Part shown: positions 22,786 to 34,713 of the stretch, piece after piece
Position numbering within the stretch: the stretch's first letter is position 1
Layout of the letters: every line of letters starts with the position of its first letter
NCBI RefSeq assembly: GCF_040183065.1
Contig: NC_091122.1
Coordinates: 155,802,955-155,866,954 of the forward strand
Direction of reading: 5' to 3'
Origin: Periplaneta americana
Taxonomy: Eukaryota > Arthropoda > Insecta > Blattodea > Blattidae
DNA: 64,000 nt
The notes under the pieces: generated by a model
What the model was told of the DNA's origin: nothing
The model's input: the letters and a program-made list of their open reading frames with translations, nothing else
Databases searched by the model: none
Translations under genes and position numbers: made by a program

Positions 22786-24495
22786 ACTAGCCGTACCCGT
22801 GCGCTCCGCTGCACCCGTTAGAAATAAATATAAAGTAATTACATCATTAAAATAGGACATTTGATCCAGGGAACATTCGTGTTTGATAGAAGGATAAATC
22901 GTTTAATATGTTACTTAATTTAAATTGTATTTAAAATATTAAAGTGCGATCATTTTGATCCAGAGACCACTCATTTGGTGCAATGACAATTCGTTTAACA
23001 TGTTTCTTAATTGTTATTACCAATTATTTTTGGAAAAGCGAAAATTAACAGAAAAATTTTGGCTACAGATTTATTATTATATTATATTACTAGCCGTACC
23101 CGTGCGTTCCGCTGCACCCGTTAGAAATAAATATAAAGTAATTACATCATTAAAATAGGACATTTGATCCAGGGAACATTCGTGTTTGATAGAAGGATAA
23201 ATCGTTTAATATGTTACTTAATTTAAATTGTATTTAAAATATTAAAATGCGATCATTTTGATCCAGAGACCATTCATTTGGTGCAATGACAATTCCTTTA
23301 ACATGTTTCTTAATTGTTATTACCAATTATTTTTGGAAAAGCGAAAATTAACAGAAAAATGTTGGCTACATTATTATGTTTATATTATATTACCGGTATA
23401 TTATGAAAAAGTGTGTTGATAACGGATGTACTCGAATTAGAAAGTTTTTAATTTGTTGTGGGAGCTCTTGAATCTCACGAGGAACAACTTTTACAACAGC
23501 GCAACATAATCTACTTGGTTCATTACCCAATTTTTTTGCATTGCATTTATTGCATATGTATTTTATGTATTTTAACACGATTCAATTGAGCATAGTTAAA
23601 ATTTGAATAATAAAATAATGGATTGCTAAGCTAACGTACTATTACTGCATACTAAATCAATACACTCTCGTTGTTCGTTAATTCTCTGAGATAAAAATGA
23701 ATATGTTCATAAACATTAATTTCAGAAATACAGGAAATGAATATACAGAATAACCTATGAAGTTTCCTGTGCATAAGAAGCTATTTTAATCTTACCTGTC
23801 CTCAATTCACTCACAAGTTACTGTAATAACATTATAGCACTATGTCCATCCAGAGAAACTACACTTTCCAATGATGAACTAATAATTAATTATACAAATC
23901 GGTTAATTTAGCTTCTGATATTACTTCATACAAACACAGAAACATTGTCTGTAGGCTATGTTTCATAGCTTTCGATTGTTGTGTCCAAGGCCCCTTATAG
24001 ACGAAGTCATTTGTTTTTTATTTCAATAAACCGCCTTAGATGGCAGTTATTTTAATTTTAAAACTCATTTACCTCATTAAATATCAGTCCTATCAAAATT
24101 TATCAGAGAGTAAAACTTATCAGAAATCATTTTTGAAGAAACTTTTGTTATGTAACGTATTTCACAAAAATCAATAATAAGCGAGATATTTCGATTTATT
24201 TAATTCAGGCCCCCTTATAACCCCCCTTTTAAATAATGTATTTTGAATTCCATATAGCCTATAATCTAAGTTACAACGAACTTAATTTATATACCAATTT
24301 TCATCGAAATCGGTTCAGCCATTATCGCGTGAAAAGGTAACAAACATACAGACAGACAGACAGACAGACAGACAAAAATTTCAAAAAAGCGATTTTCGGT
24401 TTCAGGGTGGTTAATTATATATGTTAGGACCAATTATTTTTGGAAAATCGAAAATTACCAGAAAAATTTCGGCTTCAGATTTATTATTAGTATAG
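22786..24495. repeat. Interspersed element with a tandemly repeated 303-bp head
   Basis: A segment starting actagccgtacccgtgcg occurs at 22786 and again at 23089 with few differences, and the second copy runs on to about 24495. The distal part has cggttcagccattatcgcgt, an ACAG-repeat block (24349-24374) and a last stretch (ccaattatttttggaaaatc, cagatttattattagtata) that repeats the end of the 303-bp head. The start and the ggttcagccattatcg motif resemble short interspersed elements common in arthropods. No coding sequence is recognised and the superfamily is uncertain. Confidence 0.6.
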
Positions 24496-24690
24496 ATATA
24501 TCTAAATTCTTTTTCTACATGGCAGAGGAAGGGAAAATGGACCGTGGCAATGAAAATTGCAATCCGACATTTGCCTAAGTAACTGTGGAAAAGCACGGAA
24601 AACCCACAGTCAGGTTGGTCGATCCGAGAATCGAACCACGGACCTTCCGATTGCGAGTCGCATGCAATACATATGAGCCAATTCGCTGGT
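24496..24690 (-). repeat. tRNA-derived SINE (family D)
   Basis: On the minus strand a tRNA-like head has the B box gtggttcgattctcgg (about 24604-24620), followed by tgtgggttttccgtgc and a tail ending at ccatgtagaa. The tail also occurs as a fragment near 7575-7610. The 3' end lacks the stem-loop shared by families A-C. Confidence 0.65.
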
Positions 24691-27420
24691 ATCTTTTACA
24701 TAAGATAACCTTCTATTGAGTACTTCCAAAAGTTGTAAGATATAGTTATAATTACATTTAATATGAACCTTAGTTCCGCGACTAAGAATTTTTTAATAAG
24801 GTGTAAGCTTTCCAACCAAGCTGCCAGTGGTTCGATTCCCGACGTGGCACAATGGCCCAAAATTCATATTTAGGAGGAGAAAAATAGAAAAATCATCTCA
24901 GAAAATGAAATAAACCCCTTAAATTATTTTTCCTATAACTGAGTAACCCTCAATTAATGATCTTAATCAGCGGATGCAGAGGAAGGTAAGAGGCTTGTAA
25001 CAGACCACATTTCGACCACCGAGCATTCTTATCAGCAAGTGCAGCAAGTCTACCATTTTCTTTGTACTGTAACTCTGTTGTATGTGGTCGAGTCCCTTCA
25101 TATTTTGTATCAACATCTCAATTAGTTGTTAAGATAGGTATGTAAAACTATGCTTCTATTATATTATATTTAATGTTATTATAGCACGTCAAATGAGCAC
25201 GAATAGACAAGGAACAATATATAAATTTAAATATTGAATGCAGACTTGGTTAAGGTAAAGAAAGAAATGATTTTATTTCACTTCCTCGAATATTTATTTC
25301 TATTTGAAGAGAAGTCTTAAAGTGCATAGATTTGCTGAACTATTCTGTTTGTTCTCATATTGTCGGCATCTGCTAACCTCTATGCGATATTTATTACATG
25401 AAATAGTTAAGTATTCTGTAAATGAGGAACTGAAATTTAAATATAAATATGACTGTGGTAAAAGATAATTAGATGAATATAGCAGCAGGGACGATTTATA
25501 TACACTTGTTTATTATAGAATTAAAAAAATAATAATAATACCGGTAATGAGAATTTCAATCTTAGCATGTAAACAAGTTTTGAATGTGTAAAATAAATGC
25601 GATAGAGTGAAAACTTGCACTAAAACCAGAAGTAAGTGTAAGTTAAACCAACATAAGTTGAATAATTATGTGATAGAAAATTTGTTATTAAATTGTGTAA
25701 ATATTGTGTATTATCATTATTTGTGAATGTATCAGTTTTAAGATTAAGTTTATGTACTTTTGAGCTATTAATAAATAATACTAATACTAATACTAGATTT
25801 GCTGAAGTAGTAAATTATGCGTACTATTCTTTCCAGGTGCAGTAGTGCAATGTTTTTCGATTGCAATTATTTGAATAGGCCTATCTGAGAACCGAGTCTG
25901 CTTCCGGACAATTCAGCGAATGCAAAGTGACAGCTTATTAACTACGTATTACATAAGCTTCCAGAGTTCCCAAAATATGCAATAGTAACTAAAATATTAC
26001 GTTTTTACCACAAGATACTTTATCGTTGGAGAGTAAGAGGCAGTAGCGGCCCGCGGTTACAAAGGTTGGCAGTTCTGCATGAAAAATAGTGTATTCAGCA
26101 AACGCATGCTGTTTATTGCATCTAAATCGGATAACGCGTGTAATTACAGCCCCTTCTCGAAGTTGACTGTGCACCCGGAATTGTACTACAACCATACGTA
26201 CGTTACATCTCTCCCACCTGGTACAACTAGTCACGTAGTGGAGATGTGCCCCACATGCTTTTCTAGTTTTTCAAGTCAAATTAACTAAATCCTTCACTCC
26301 GGTGTTTGTCCATGTAAACAGAATACACGGGCGGGGGAGAAAACGTTTTCATGAGCGCAGCAAAAAACCAATCGTTTCCATTACACATTTCGGCATTAAA
26401 ATGACTAGTAGGCTACATGATTTCCTCGACTTTTTCCAAAAATTTCAGTATTTAAATTTTGTGTAGGACGTCCTAATTTCTTAAGTTAACATGTAATTTC
26501 TCTTTTAATTTCGAAAAGGATTGTTTGATTAAGTTTTCATTTCATTCATTTGTAATATAAAATATTTCCTTAGACACACTGACTAATCACATCACACCAC
26601 CCACAGTACTATAACACACTGGAACTGTAATGATATAGAGTAGTCCAGAAGCCAATGTATTCTAACGCAGGTCATAAAGAGACGAGGGTGTTGACGGTTC
26701 TTTTATATATTCGGAGAGAGCTGCTTCGGTTGCAGCTCTAATGCAGTCTTATGGGACGGTGAAGAAAACCAGTTTTCTGCTGCCGACTACCCTACGTTGA
26801 GCTTCAGGAATTGCCGATCACAGATCCGAAAAGTACACTACAGCTAAATTCTCGAGCAGTTCAAGGCTCCTACAGACAGTAAAATCTCGAATCGAAGGCG
26901 AATGAATTGGAAAAATAAATGAAACAATGAACTAGATTAGGTCTACATAAAAGCACGTTTTACATTTTTAATTTTTTAATAATAATAATAGGAAATGCGC
27001 ACGCATTTCAGGTCCAATTAAATGGCGGTTCTGCAGCTCTGCAGTTCTTATTGTAGAGCCGCCTCTGGTAAGAGGATAAAGAATATGAGTTTTTTTTTTT
27101 TTTAACGAAATGAACTTTAACATAGCAAGCTACTAATTAAATTAGGTTCCCATCGTGTTAGTAATGAAAATTTAGAGAAAACGTACCCTTGGAAAAAGTC
27201 GTGGCAGCCCAAGAAAGCATTTTCATTACAGCAAGTACAGCTCAGTTACTTTATGGCGACAGCTCGTCGACGCGAGAGAGGAGAAGGTTCGACTGTGGGA
27301 GGGAGACCGATCCGAGACGGAGCGAATGAAGGGAGGGAAATACAGTCATATTAGAAATGAATTCTCACGTTGCAGCGTCTGCATAATTTTGAGCTCCTGT
27401 GAATGTGTTCACTTCATACT
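24691..27420. other. AT-rich spacer with a tRNA-like fragment
   Basis: At about 24806-24852 a short tRNA-like run (gtgtaagctttccaaccaag, then gtggttcgattcccgacg) is probably a SINE head fragment, not a tRNA gene, as the cloverleaf cannot be completed. The frames at 25989-26288 overlap on opposite strands and show no domain. The rest (25100-25850 and 26300-27400) has no recognised feature. Confidence 0.5.
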
Positions 27421-27421
27421 C

Positions 27422-27530
27422 CGGAACAATAGTCACTAATAAACACTAATGTGGAAATACAATGAGCAGCAGTGCGGAACAATAGTCACTAATAAACACT
27501 AATGTGGAAATACATTGAGCAGCAATCGAA
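27422..27530. repeat. 54-bp tandem duplication
   Basis: The run cggaacaatagtcactaata through atgagcagca is repeated immediately with one or two differences (start 27422, second unit about 27476). Confidence 0.85.
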
Positions 27531-27624
27531 TCACTATATTTAACAGTTAATCACAAATTAACAATGAAATATACTCATGCGGAAATACCGGTAATGTTCA
27601 TCAGTGCTTCACTGTTACCTTTCC

Positions 27625-27672
<48 letters not shown>

Positions 27673-28140
27673 TGTAAAAGATGGATCGGCCTTCTTCCCT
27701 GTACTTCTTTATTTTCCTCAAATACTGCAAACTTTTGGCCCTAATGCAGTGATGCTCCACCAGAATTTAGCGATTATTTTGTGTTTTTTTTTCTAATGAA
27801 ATCCTAATTTCATAATAACTTTCCTCAAAGTCGAGATACCTCCCTGAAAGTAGATAGTCTTTCAATTTCAATAATATATTTTTTTTAAGTGTGGGCCGCT
27901 GTTCTGTGAAATATAGAACTCGTGCTATGGTTTATCTTATGACAGCTTCATTAAAGTTGTCCACAGTTGATTTTGGCGCCGATTATCAATGTCTTTAGTC
28001 TCCCTTATTATTTGGCTAACACAGCTCTCAGACACAGCGGTAAACTCTGCTACAAGTTTTCCAACATTTATTACGTTTTTTCTTCCGACGCTATCTTCAT
28101 AAAGCGCTACACGTTGTTCACGACTTCTCGCGACTGAGAA
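27625..28140 (-). pseudogene. IS630-type transposase remnant (N-terminal half)
   Basis: On the minus strand, from high to low coordinates: a helix-turn-helix (GKLVAEFTAVSESCVSQIIRE, about 28060-27990), a second N-terminal block (LRKVIMKLGFH, about 27830) and the approach to the first catalytic aspartate (CIRAKSLQYLRKIKKYREEG, then RSIFYMD, about 27740-27670). The order matches the intact transposase at 46505-47924. The relic then runs into a GAT repeat (27625-27671), so the catalytic DET is replaced by aspartate codons. Frameshifts and stops disable it. Confidence 0.72.
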
Positions 28141-29970
28141 TGCAATACCCGACCTTTCAGTTTACTTCTAACAGGCAGCATTTACACAAACAGAAAATAG
28201 CAGTGAATCTAGACAATAGGCCTAAATACTACACACTAAACAATACAAAACAGAAGCACTACAATTATTTAAGTAACTAAATGAAATGTACGTAACAAAC
28301 ACACTAAATTGCAATATACAAGACAGTAGTGGTGTAGTAAGTCCTTAGCGCGAATGTACGCCCACACTAACGCTCCCGAGATGTGACCGGTAACACAGCC
28401 AGGGGAAGACTAAAATGAACACCCCTTCGAACAAGCAGTAAACTCGCCCAAACCACTGCGTCGCCAGGCCAGAGCTGTCACCATAAAGTAACTGGCCTGT
28501 ACGAGATCGAAACAAAGACAATCCAGAGAATTAGTTACTTCGCGTAGTTCAGAAGAACTAGCTCATGCAACGCAGATGTTTTGTGAAGGGAGGTAAATGA
28601 AATGTTTTCTCTGTTATTAAGACAGCAACAATAGGAACTCCAGTACAATTCGACCATTGAAAAGAAGTAGGCCTACCGCTATGCCTACGTCTATTTCTCG
28701 CACGTTCATATGATCCAGAAGAAGTTCTGGCATTGATAGTGAATCTCACACTAATCAAACACCGATACGTTTATTTGATAAAAGTGTAGCCTATAGAAGT
28801 AAAAAATTTTGACACATGCCGTACTTATAACAACATTTTAGAAGTTAAAAATTTACTATTACAGAAAAAATGGCAAGGGTAGGATTACAAAAATTGTTGG
28901 TTATAGCAGTTGAACATAGGCCTATATGTGTTTTATAAAAAAAGTCATACCTAATGCAATAAAGAAATACAATAACAGTTCATTTCAAATGATTAATAAA
29001 TGGGGGTTTGATAATAGTTCCAGTCACTTCCTTCATAAGCGGGTATTTTTAAAAAACTTGAATGCGACGGACTCTTATTAATATCTGTGCTCCCATTGAG
29101 ATTGTGAGGTTAGTTTGACTGCAGTCAATAATAGTAAACTAAATCATGATTAATTATGTATCTAGTTTTGGATTCTACACATGAAGAAGATTTAAAAGAA
29201 CTCCTCTTCGACGACAGAAAGTATATAACTATATAGTGTTCATAATAAGACTTACTTCTTACGCTACCACTAATGCCATTTTTGTATTTGGCCACCAAAC
29301 ATCTCTGAAATATGTCCAAACTTTGTTCTGTGGTTTTGTCTCAATTGATCTTCCATATTTATATATTTCCGCTATAGTTCAGAATACCGGTACCGCGTAA
29401 GTATACCTATAATACGTACAAAGACTGTAAATTAAAAGTAACTAAAAAAAACTGAACAGATGCATTATAGTTACCCAACATGTTTTTATTTTATTGATGG
29501 TATAAGAGGAGATAAATAAATAAGTACCGGCACATAAAAAAAAGCTTTTCCTTGCACCAAAAATAAATAATTCAATAATGAAATAATATATCTACTTACG
29601 CGGTATTCTGAAGTAATTTCCGTCAATAATGTGTTGCTAAATCGGCCAAACAGTATTGATTTTTTACATTTAATTTTAACATGCACAGTTTTAGTTTTCA
29701 TTGCTCTTCTCTCTTCCCCATTGCAAGAGTTTAGACGCAACAATACCAATATTGTGTATTTTTTAATTTGCATGGTATTTACACTCACTCACTGCCGTCG
29801 AGATTGTTATAGTTGCCATCGTGGTTACCATGTTATAGTCCTAGAAGCCGTGACATGCGTATTGTTCTCTGACGAACTTGTAATTTGTAAAATTGTCGTC
29901 ATCGTCGTCTGCCCTTTGATTTTTGTAATTCAGCCTCTTACAGATTACGGACCAACACGTAACTAATATT
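28141..29970. other. AT-rich spacer, nothing recognised
   Basis: Short frames on both strands (for example 28558-28758, 29486-29788, 29631-29966) overlap each other and carry no recognisable domain. No tandem array or inverted repeat of note. Confidence 0.5.
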
Positions 29971-29974
29971 ACCC

Positions 29975-30460
29975 TTGGATATATCCGATGCCTTTGACAA
30001 TGCTTGCCCAGTAAAAAAAGAATTGCCTTAGAAATACGTATATACAATTTATGATGACCTTTTCCGACAAACAGCTTTCAAAAGGCTGTACAGTAATAAC
30101 TTATGCTGTCGATGCTTTGTTATTAATTAAATCAGACACTATGGACAACCTAACCACTGCAGCAGACGACAGTCTACAGATACTCTTTAAGTGGGGTCAA
30201 GCAAATAAATTAATCTTTAATCCTTCCAAAACGAAGGCAATAGCAGTTACAAGACGAAAACTACAACTAGTCAACTTGAACATGAACAATGAAAAAATTG
30301 AAGTGGTAGAGAACCTCTGGTACCTGGGCGTCATCTTAGACAGAAAGATGATATTTCGACCTCATTTGGACTGTCTATCATCTAAATCGAGCAGTCTGCT
30401 CGATAGCTTCTCCATTAAAACTAAACCGACATGGGGCCTCAACTCTACCATAATGCGTGT
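29975..30460 (+). pseudogene. R1-like LINE reverse transcriptase, left part
   Basis: After a stretch like ISDAFDNA (RT block with catalytic Asp, about 29990) and a deletion, the frame reads VITYAVDALLLIKSDTMDNL, a degenerate YADD box with the third residue changed. Then come FKWGQANKLIFNPSKTKAIA and VENLWYLGVILDRKMIFRPH, typical of R1/I-group reverse transcriptases. At 30460 the frame is cut at NSTIMRV by the hAT-like insertion and resumes at 31794. Missing catalytic residues and a large internal deletion show it is dead. Confidence 0.78.
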
Positions 30461-31785
30461 CAGTGGCGGTTTCTTGGGGGAGGGGAGGGGAGGGGAGGGG
30501 AGGGGAGGGAAGGGAGGAACGTCCTCCTCACATTTTTCTTCTTTTGAAAGTAAAATATATCAAATGAAATATATGCCTTGAAATTCGAAGAAGATTCGAT
30601 AATTTTAAAGTTCACAGCTATAAGAAAAACTCGGTTGATCAAGTTTTAAACGACGCGCGCTCATGTGCCTCTAGAAAACTGTGAGAAAGATGCGAGATTG
30701 TTTGTGTGGAGGAAAGCAAATAATATCCTCCTTTCCTGTAGTTAACACACATAGACAACAGCGCATTAGCAACCAGAGAAAGAAGCAGAGTTTTAAAGCA
30801 AGCGAATGAACAGTTAGGGAGGAGATCCTCCTCTGAATCAGCGCATGGGCGGGAAATAGAAACCAACTGGTCTTGCAGCAAACCGCAAACTCGCTACCGT
30901 TGCCATCTAACGATGCTGCATTGAACCAGACTACAACACATCTAGGAGGAGGCACAATAAAAACAGTTTTAACGCGAAGCTATGACACCATATAAACTTT
31001 TTTTTTTAAATCATAAATCAAAATATATTATTCATTGCATTTTATATAAGCTACTACTCACGGTTTGAAACTTTCGAGGATATCTGAAAGTTGAAGTTAG
31101 ATTTATATAAAACAAAGAGGAAGTAGTTCTACGTTAGTATCGCAGATCTTTTTGGCCCCTAAAATTCACTTCCATTCATTGTCTACTAGATAGGACAACA
31201 GCCAAGTTATCAGTTTTGTACAAATATATTTGAAATTGAAAGTGCTCCAAACTACATTATTTTTAACACAAAAAAATTAATCGGCCGCCTGCAGATTTGA
31301 GCAATAATGGTAGTATGACTTTACAAGAACTGACCTTCTTCAAAAGCATGTGATACTGAACTTGTAAAATATACATGTGGCAACACAGACCATGTGAGTG
31401 GGTGCAGTATTCTCGCTTTCCTAACAGATTTCTCATTCCCACTTCCGTAAAACGGTTCTGGTTATATGTTAGTAGCTAGTCTCTACCAACACGTGTGATG
31501 CTGTAGTGTGCGCTAAAAATGCTGCGAGTTTGTGAATTTCCTTGTAATTGTTAATTTGTGTAATTATCCACCAATGAATGGAAGTGAAAACATATTTGGA
31601 CAATTTAGGAAACTCAGTTTACAAGAACAGATAATTGCTATACGAAAGAGAAGGCTAATCCCAACACGACCTGGTGTTACATGTATGCATGTAGACTAAT
31701 TTGTAGCATGTTTCTCTCAAGAAGGTGTCATTTTGCGCTGTTAACTTCTTTCCTCCTCTTAAGAAATATGCAGGAGCCGCCACTG
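30461..31785. mobile_element. hAT-like element with CAGTGGCGG termini (1,325 bp)
   Basis: The left end is CAGTGGCGGTTTC and the right end, inverted, CAGTGGCGGCTCC. Exact 8-bp direct repeats atgcgtgt flank it (30453-30460 and 31786-31793). It interrupts the R1-like frame, which continues in register after it. A short frame near 31570 (FGQFRKLSLQEQIIAIRKR) weakly resembles the start of ZMYM1-like hAT proteins, but no catalytic domain remains. A GGGGA repeat lies just inside the left end (30475-30508). Confidence 0.82.
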
Positions 31786-32270
31786 ATGCGTGTCATATAT
31801 CGGGGAGTAACAGAGCCAATGCTTTTACAGTATATTGCTCAGCCGTTTATCAACATATAGGCTACTGCAACGAAAGTGGGCACAGAAGATGTTCCAACAA
31901 ATACGGCAAGGCTTTAGATTTCGAATTATACGTGATTACCAAAACTACATCTACCGAGACCACTCTGATAATGGCCGGAATTGAGCTGATACATCTGTGT
32001 ACAAGACAGTTGTCATAAGTAATATGAAACGAGGACATAGCAGTCTTCTCACATGCCCTGGTGAGCCCATTGGAATGGTATGCATGTGTTACAGATCTCT
32101 CTGGGTGCCGTCTACGAACTCCACTACAGCCTACATGACCCCTTTACCTTTCCACATAAGCCTCACCACTGTCCCTCAATTCTGGTCGCATGAGTTACCA
32201 TGAATGTAGTGAAGAGCCCATGGTTTATAGCACTACCACCAACAATGATTGACCACATAATTAAAAAAAG
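31786..32270 (+). pseudogene. R1-like LINE reverse transcriptase, right part
   Basis: Resumes with VIYRGVTEPMLLQYIAQPF, then VITKTTSTETTLIMAGIELI and HLC. This matches the region after the RT of R1-like elements, where a KTTSTEAL-type motif precedes a hydrophobic block. Removing 30461-31785 and one copy of atgcgtgt joins the two halves in frame. Downstream to 32270 is probably the eroded C-terminus and 3' UTR. Confidence 0.7.
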
Positions 32271-32378
32271 AAAATTTAATTATGGTTTATTTAACGATGC
32301 TCGCAACTGCAGAGGTTAAATCAATGTCGCCGGTGTGCCAGAATTTTGTCCTGCAGGAGTTTTTTACATGCCTGTAAC

Positions 32379-33511
32379 AGTAGCGGCCGGTGATCAAAAT
32401 CCTCGGTGAGGCCAGATGCAACTAGTTTAAGTGCCTCCGATAGGAAATGTTTATGATATTAATTATTATTGTTATTATTATTACTATTATTAGTCTATTC
32501 TTATTACTATCAATGAAAAATAATAATTTCACTCACCAAATAAGCTGTTATGCTCTGAGTTTCAGTGATTGTTTCAGTGTGATAAAGCATCCCATATTAT
32601 GTGTTGAAATTCCCCTTTCTTTCTTTTCTTTTTATTGTTTTCCTTTGACAGCAACAAACAAGGCCAAGAGAAGTTTATTTTGCATCACATTACCACTTAA
32701 CCATTTATGTTGCCCATACCAGGATGCAATAGAAACTCGCGTTTTAAGATTATGTGTCAGAAAAATTATCAGCGATGTCGTAGGTATCTCGGTAGTCTTT
32801 CTCTTTATTTAAAACTTCCTTTCTTTTAGTATTATTTCTTCTCGAAAAAGGACACTCTAACAATGAATTAACTGCACCAGCATTATTTCTCTCATTTGTT
32901 TCTGTTTATATTTTCCCGAAATACATAACAACATTGGCCCATATTCACTACTGTACTACGAAGTACAATAGTAGAACATCCTCGCTTATATCATAAACTG
33001 AGACATAAGGGGAGAGAATCGAGTGGGTTTCTGCCTGCCAAAGAGCTGGAATTTTGTTATTTATGGCCTAGTTAAGAAGACAAGTCACCACTGCTATTCC
33101 CACCCCACTCTACCCTTGAGGCCGGCCCAGGGATGGGACGAGTGAAACCTGACCAGGCCAGCCGAATTGTGCCTCAGCTACAACGTTTTAAGCGTAAACT
33201 CAAAGCCCGCGAAAGGATATGAAATGCATTAAGCCAGACCCGGCACGAACGATTCTGGCCTCAGGAACAAATTTTACTGCAAAACAGGTCTATATACATC
33301 ACAAGCCAGACCCGGCACGAGCGATCCCGGCCTCAGGAACAAATTTTACTGCAAAACAGGTCTGTGTACATCAAAGTTTTCAAATGCTTCTACAGCGATA
33401 TATGCTTCATTCAAATAACTAATACATGATATAAAAACACAAAATTTGATTTCAGTTAAGCCAAATGACTGAGGCCCGGCCTCACTTGCCTCAGTCAATC
33501 AGCCGCCACTG
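32379..33511. mobile_element. hAT-like non-autonomous element with CAGTGGCGG-type termini (1,133 bp)
   Basis: The left end is CAGTAGCGGCCGG and the right end, inverted, CAGTGGCGGCTGA. The flanks gcctgtaa (32371-32378) and gccggtaa (33512-33519) match at 7 of 8 positions. The termini resemble those of the element at 30461-31785, so the two are likely related. Subterminal ggtgaggcc and its inverse occur on both sides. The 121-codon frame at 32447-32812 shows no domain. It contains a 72-bp tandem pair at 33231-33374. Confidence 0.8.
33231..33374. repeat. 72-bp tandem pair inside the hAT-like element
   Basis: aagccagacccggcacga through acaggtctatatacatcac is repeated at once from 33303 with about six substitutions. 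The unit length is a multiple of three, which creates a short repetitive open frame. Confidence 0.9.
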
Positions 33512-33664
33512 GCCGGTAAATCTACTAACATGAGCCTGTCGAATTTAAGCACACTTTAATGCCGTCGACCTAGGCCAGGATCGAACCCGCAACCTCGAGC
33601 ACAGAAGGCCAGCACTATACCGACTACACTACCGAGGCCAACACCCCATAATTTGAGGACATGA

Positions 33665-33665
<1 letters not shown>

Positions 33666-33730
<65 letters not shown>
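33666..33730. repeat. (AAT)n microsatellite
   Basis: About 21 AAT units, directly beyond the 5' end of the split SINE. Confidence 0.97.
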
Positions 33731-34043
33731 TTTAATAATCTCTGATGCTGTTTTGATACAGTATTGCGATAAAGACCAGTTGAACAGGAAGATATGCAAA
33801 GTTCGATACAAGCTTTATCAGAATTTCTTCTTGTTCTTTCAATATTAGTTACTAATCTACTAGAAGAAAGGGACAAAATTAATTCAATTTAGGTGACTAA
33901 ATCTTGTTTCATTGATCTTATTACCAAATATTTTAACTTATGAAGACACATTGCTGGTCTACGACTTAAATGTCTGACATTACTGTAACATTCAGTTTGC
34001 AAAGCTTAGGAAGACACTTGTCACATTTTATTTAGATATTCAC

Positions 34044-34267
34044 TGTTAAAATCAAAGGAAAACGTTTTAAAAATAACACCTGTTAAAATTAAAAGGAAAA
34101 TTCGTTAAAAATAACACCTGTTAAAAAAGGAAACTGTTTTAAAAATAACACCTGTTAAAAAAAGGAAAACGTTTTAAAAATAACACCTGTTAAAATTAAA
34201 AGGAAAATTCGTTAAAAATAACACCTGTTAAAAAAGGAAAATGTTTTAAAAATAACACCTGTTAAAA
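34044..34267. repeat. AT-rich minisatellite, unit about 33-40 bp
   Basis: Six units containing aaaaataacacctgttaaaa, alternating between a longer form (attaaaaggaaaattcg) and a shorter form (aaaggaaaacgtttt), so there is a two-unit higher order. Confidence 0.85.
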
Positions 34268-34713
34268 TGCTTTTCAGGCACCTTAGTTCATATGCTTCAT
34301 CTTAATGGCTATAATATTTTTTCTGGACACAAGTAATATTTAACTTAACATAACTAACAGCGAATGAGTCTTAACATTACAACTAGACAACACTGCTCAA
34401 GGCTATGGATTGGTGAAAATAACGAAGAAACCATAAAAAATAAAATAATGTTTCAGTTTTCTAAATCTGTGCTTATTTTCGCCCTATGACAATTTAAAGC
34501 CCCTCAGAACGAATTTAAATGGGTCAGCATGTGCGTGGAGCTGCAGCCCTTTAAACTGACACTCAACTGTCATTCTGACAGACTTTGTTCTTCATTCTAA
34601 CTAATTTTACTTATCATTCATTTCACATTTTGCGCTGTTTTATAGGATAAATGTGTGTCTGGTAGACCTGTATAGCAAGGAAGGATTCGATAGTATATAT
34701 CATATACATGCTG

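Larger units (their letters stand above)
32279..33640 (-). repeat. SINE family C split by a hAT-like insertion
   Basis: The 3' part of the SINE is at 32279-32378 (reverse strand; tail gcgagcatcgttaaataaac). The 5' part is at 33512-33640, with the tRNA-like head (tagtgtagtcggtatagtgc) and B box (ggttcgatcctgg). The two halves are joined through an 8-bp target duplication around 32379-33511. The unsplit relative is at 9775-9986. Confidence 0.82.

Noticed and set aside
27625-27760. Small acidic protein with a poly-aspartate run on the minus strand
   Set aside because: The aspartate run is a GAT microsatellite continuing a dead transposase fragment.
33556-33876. Minus-strand frame with a long leucine run
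   Set aside because: The leucine run is the AAT microsatellite read in reverse; the rest is the SINE head.
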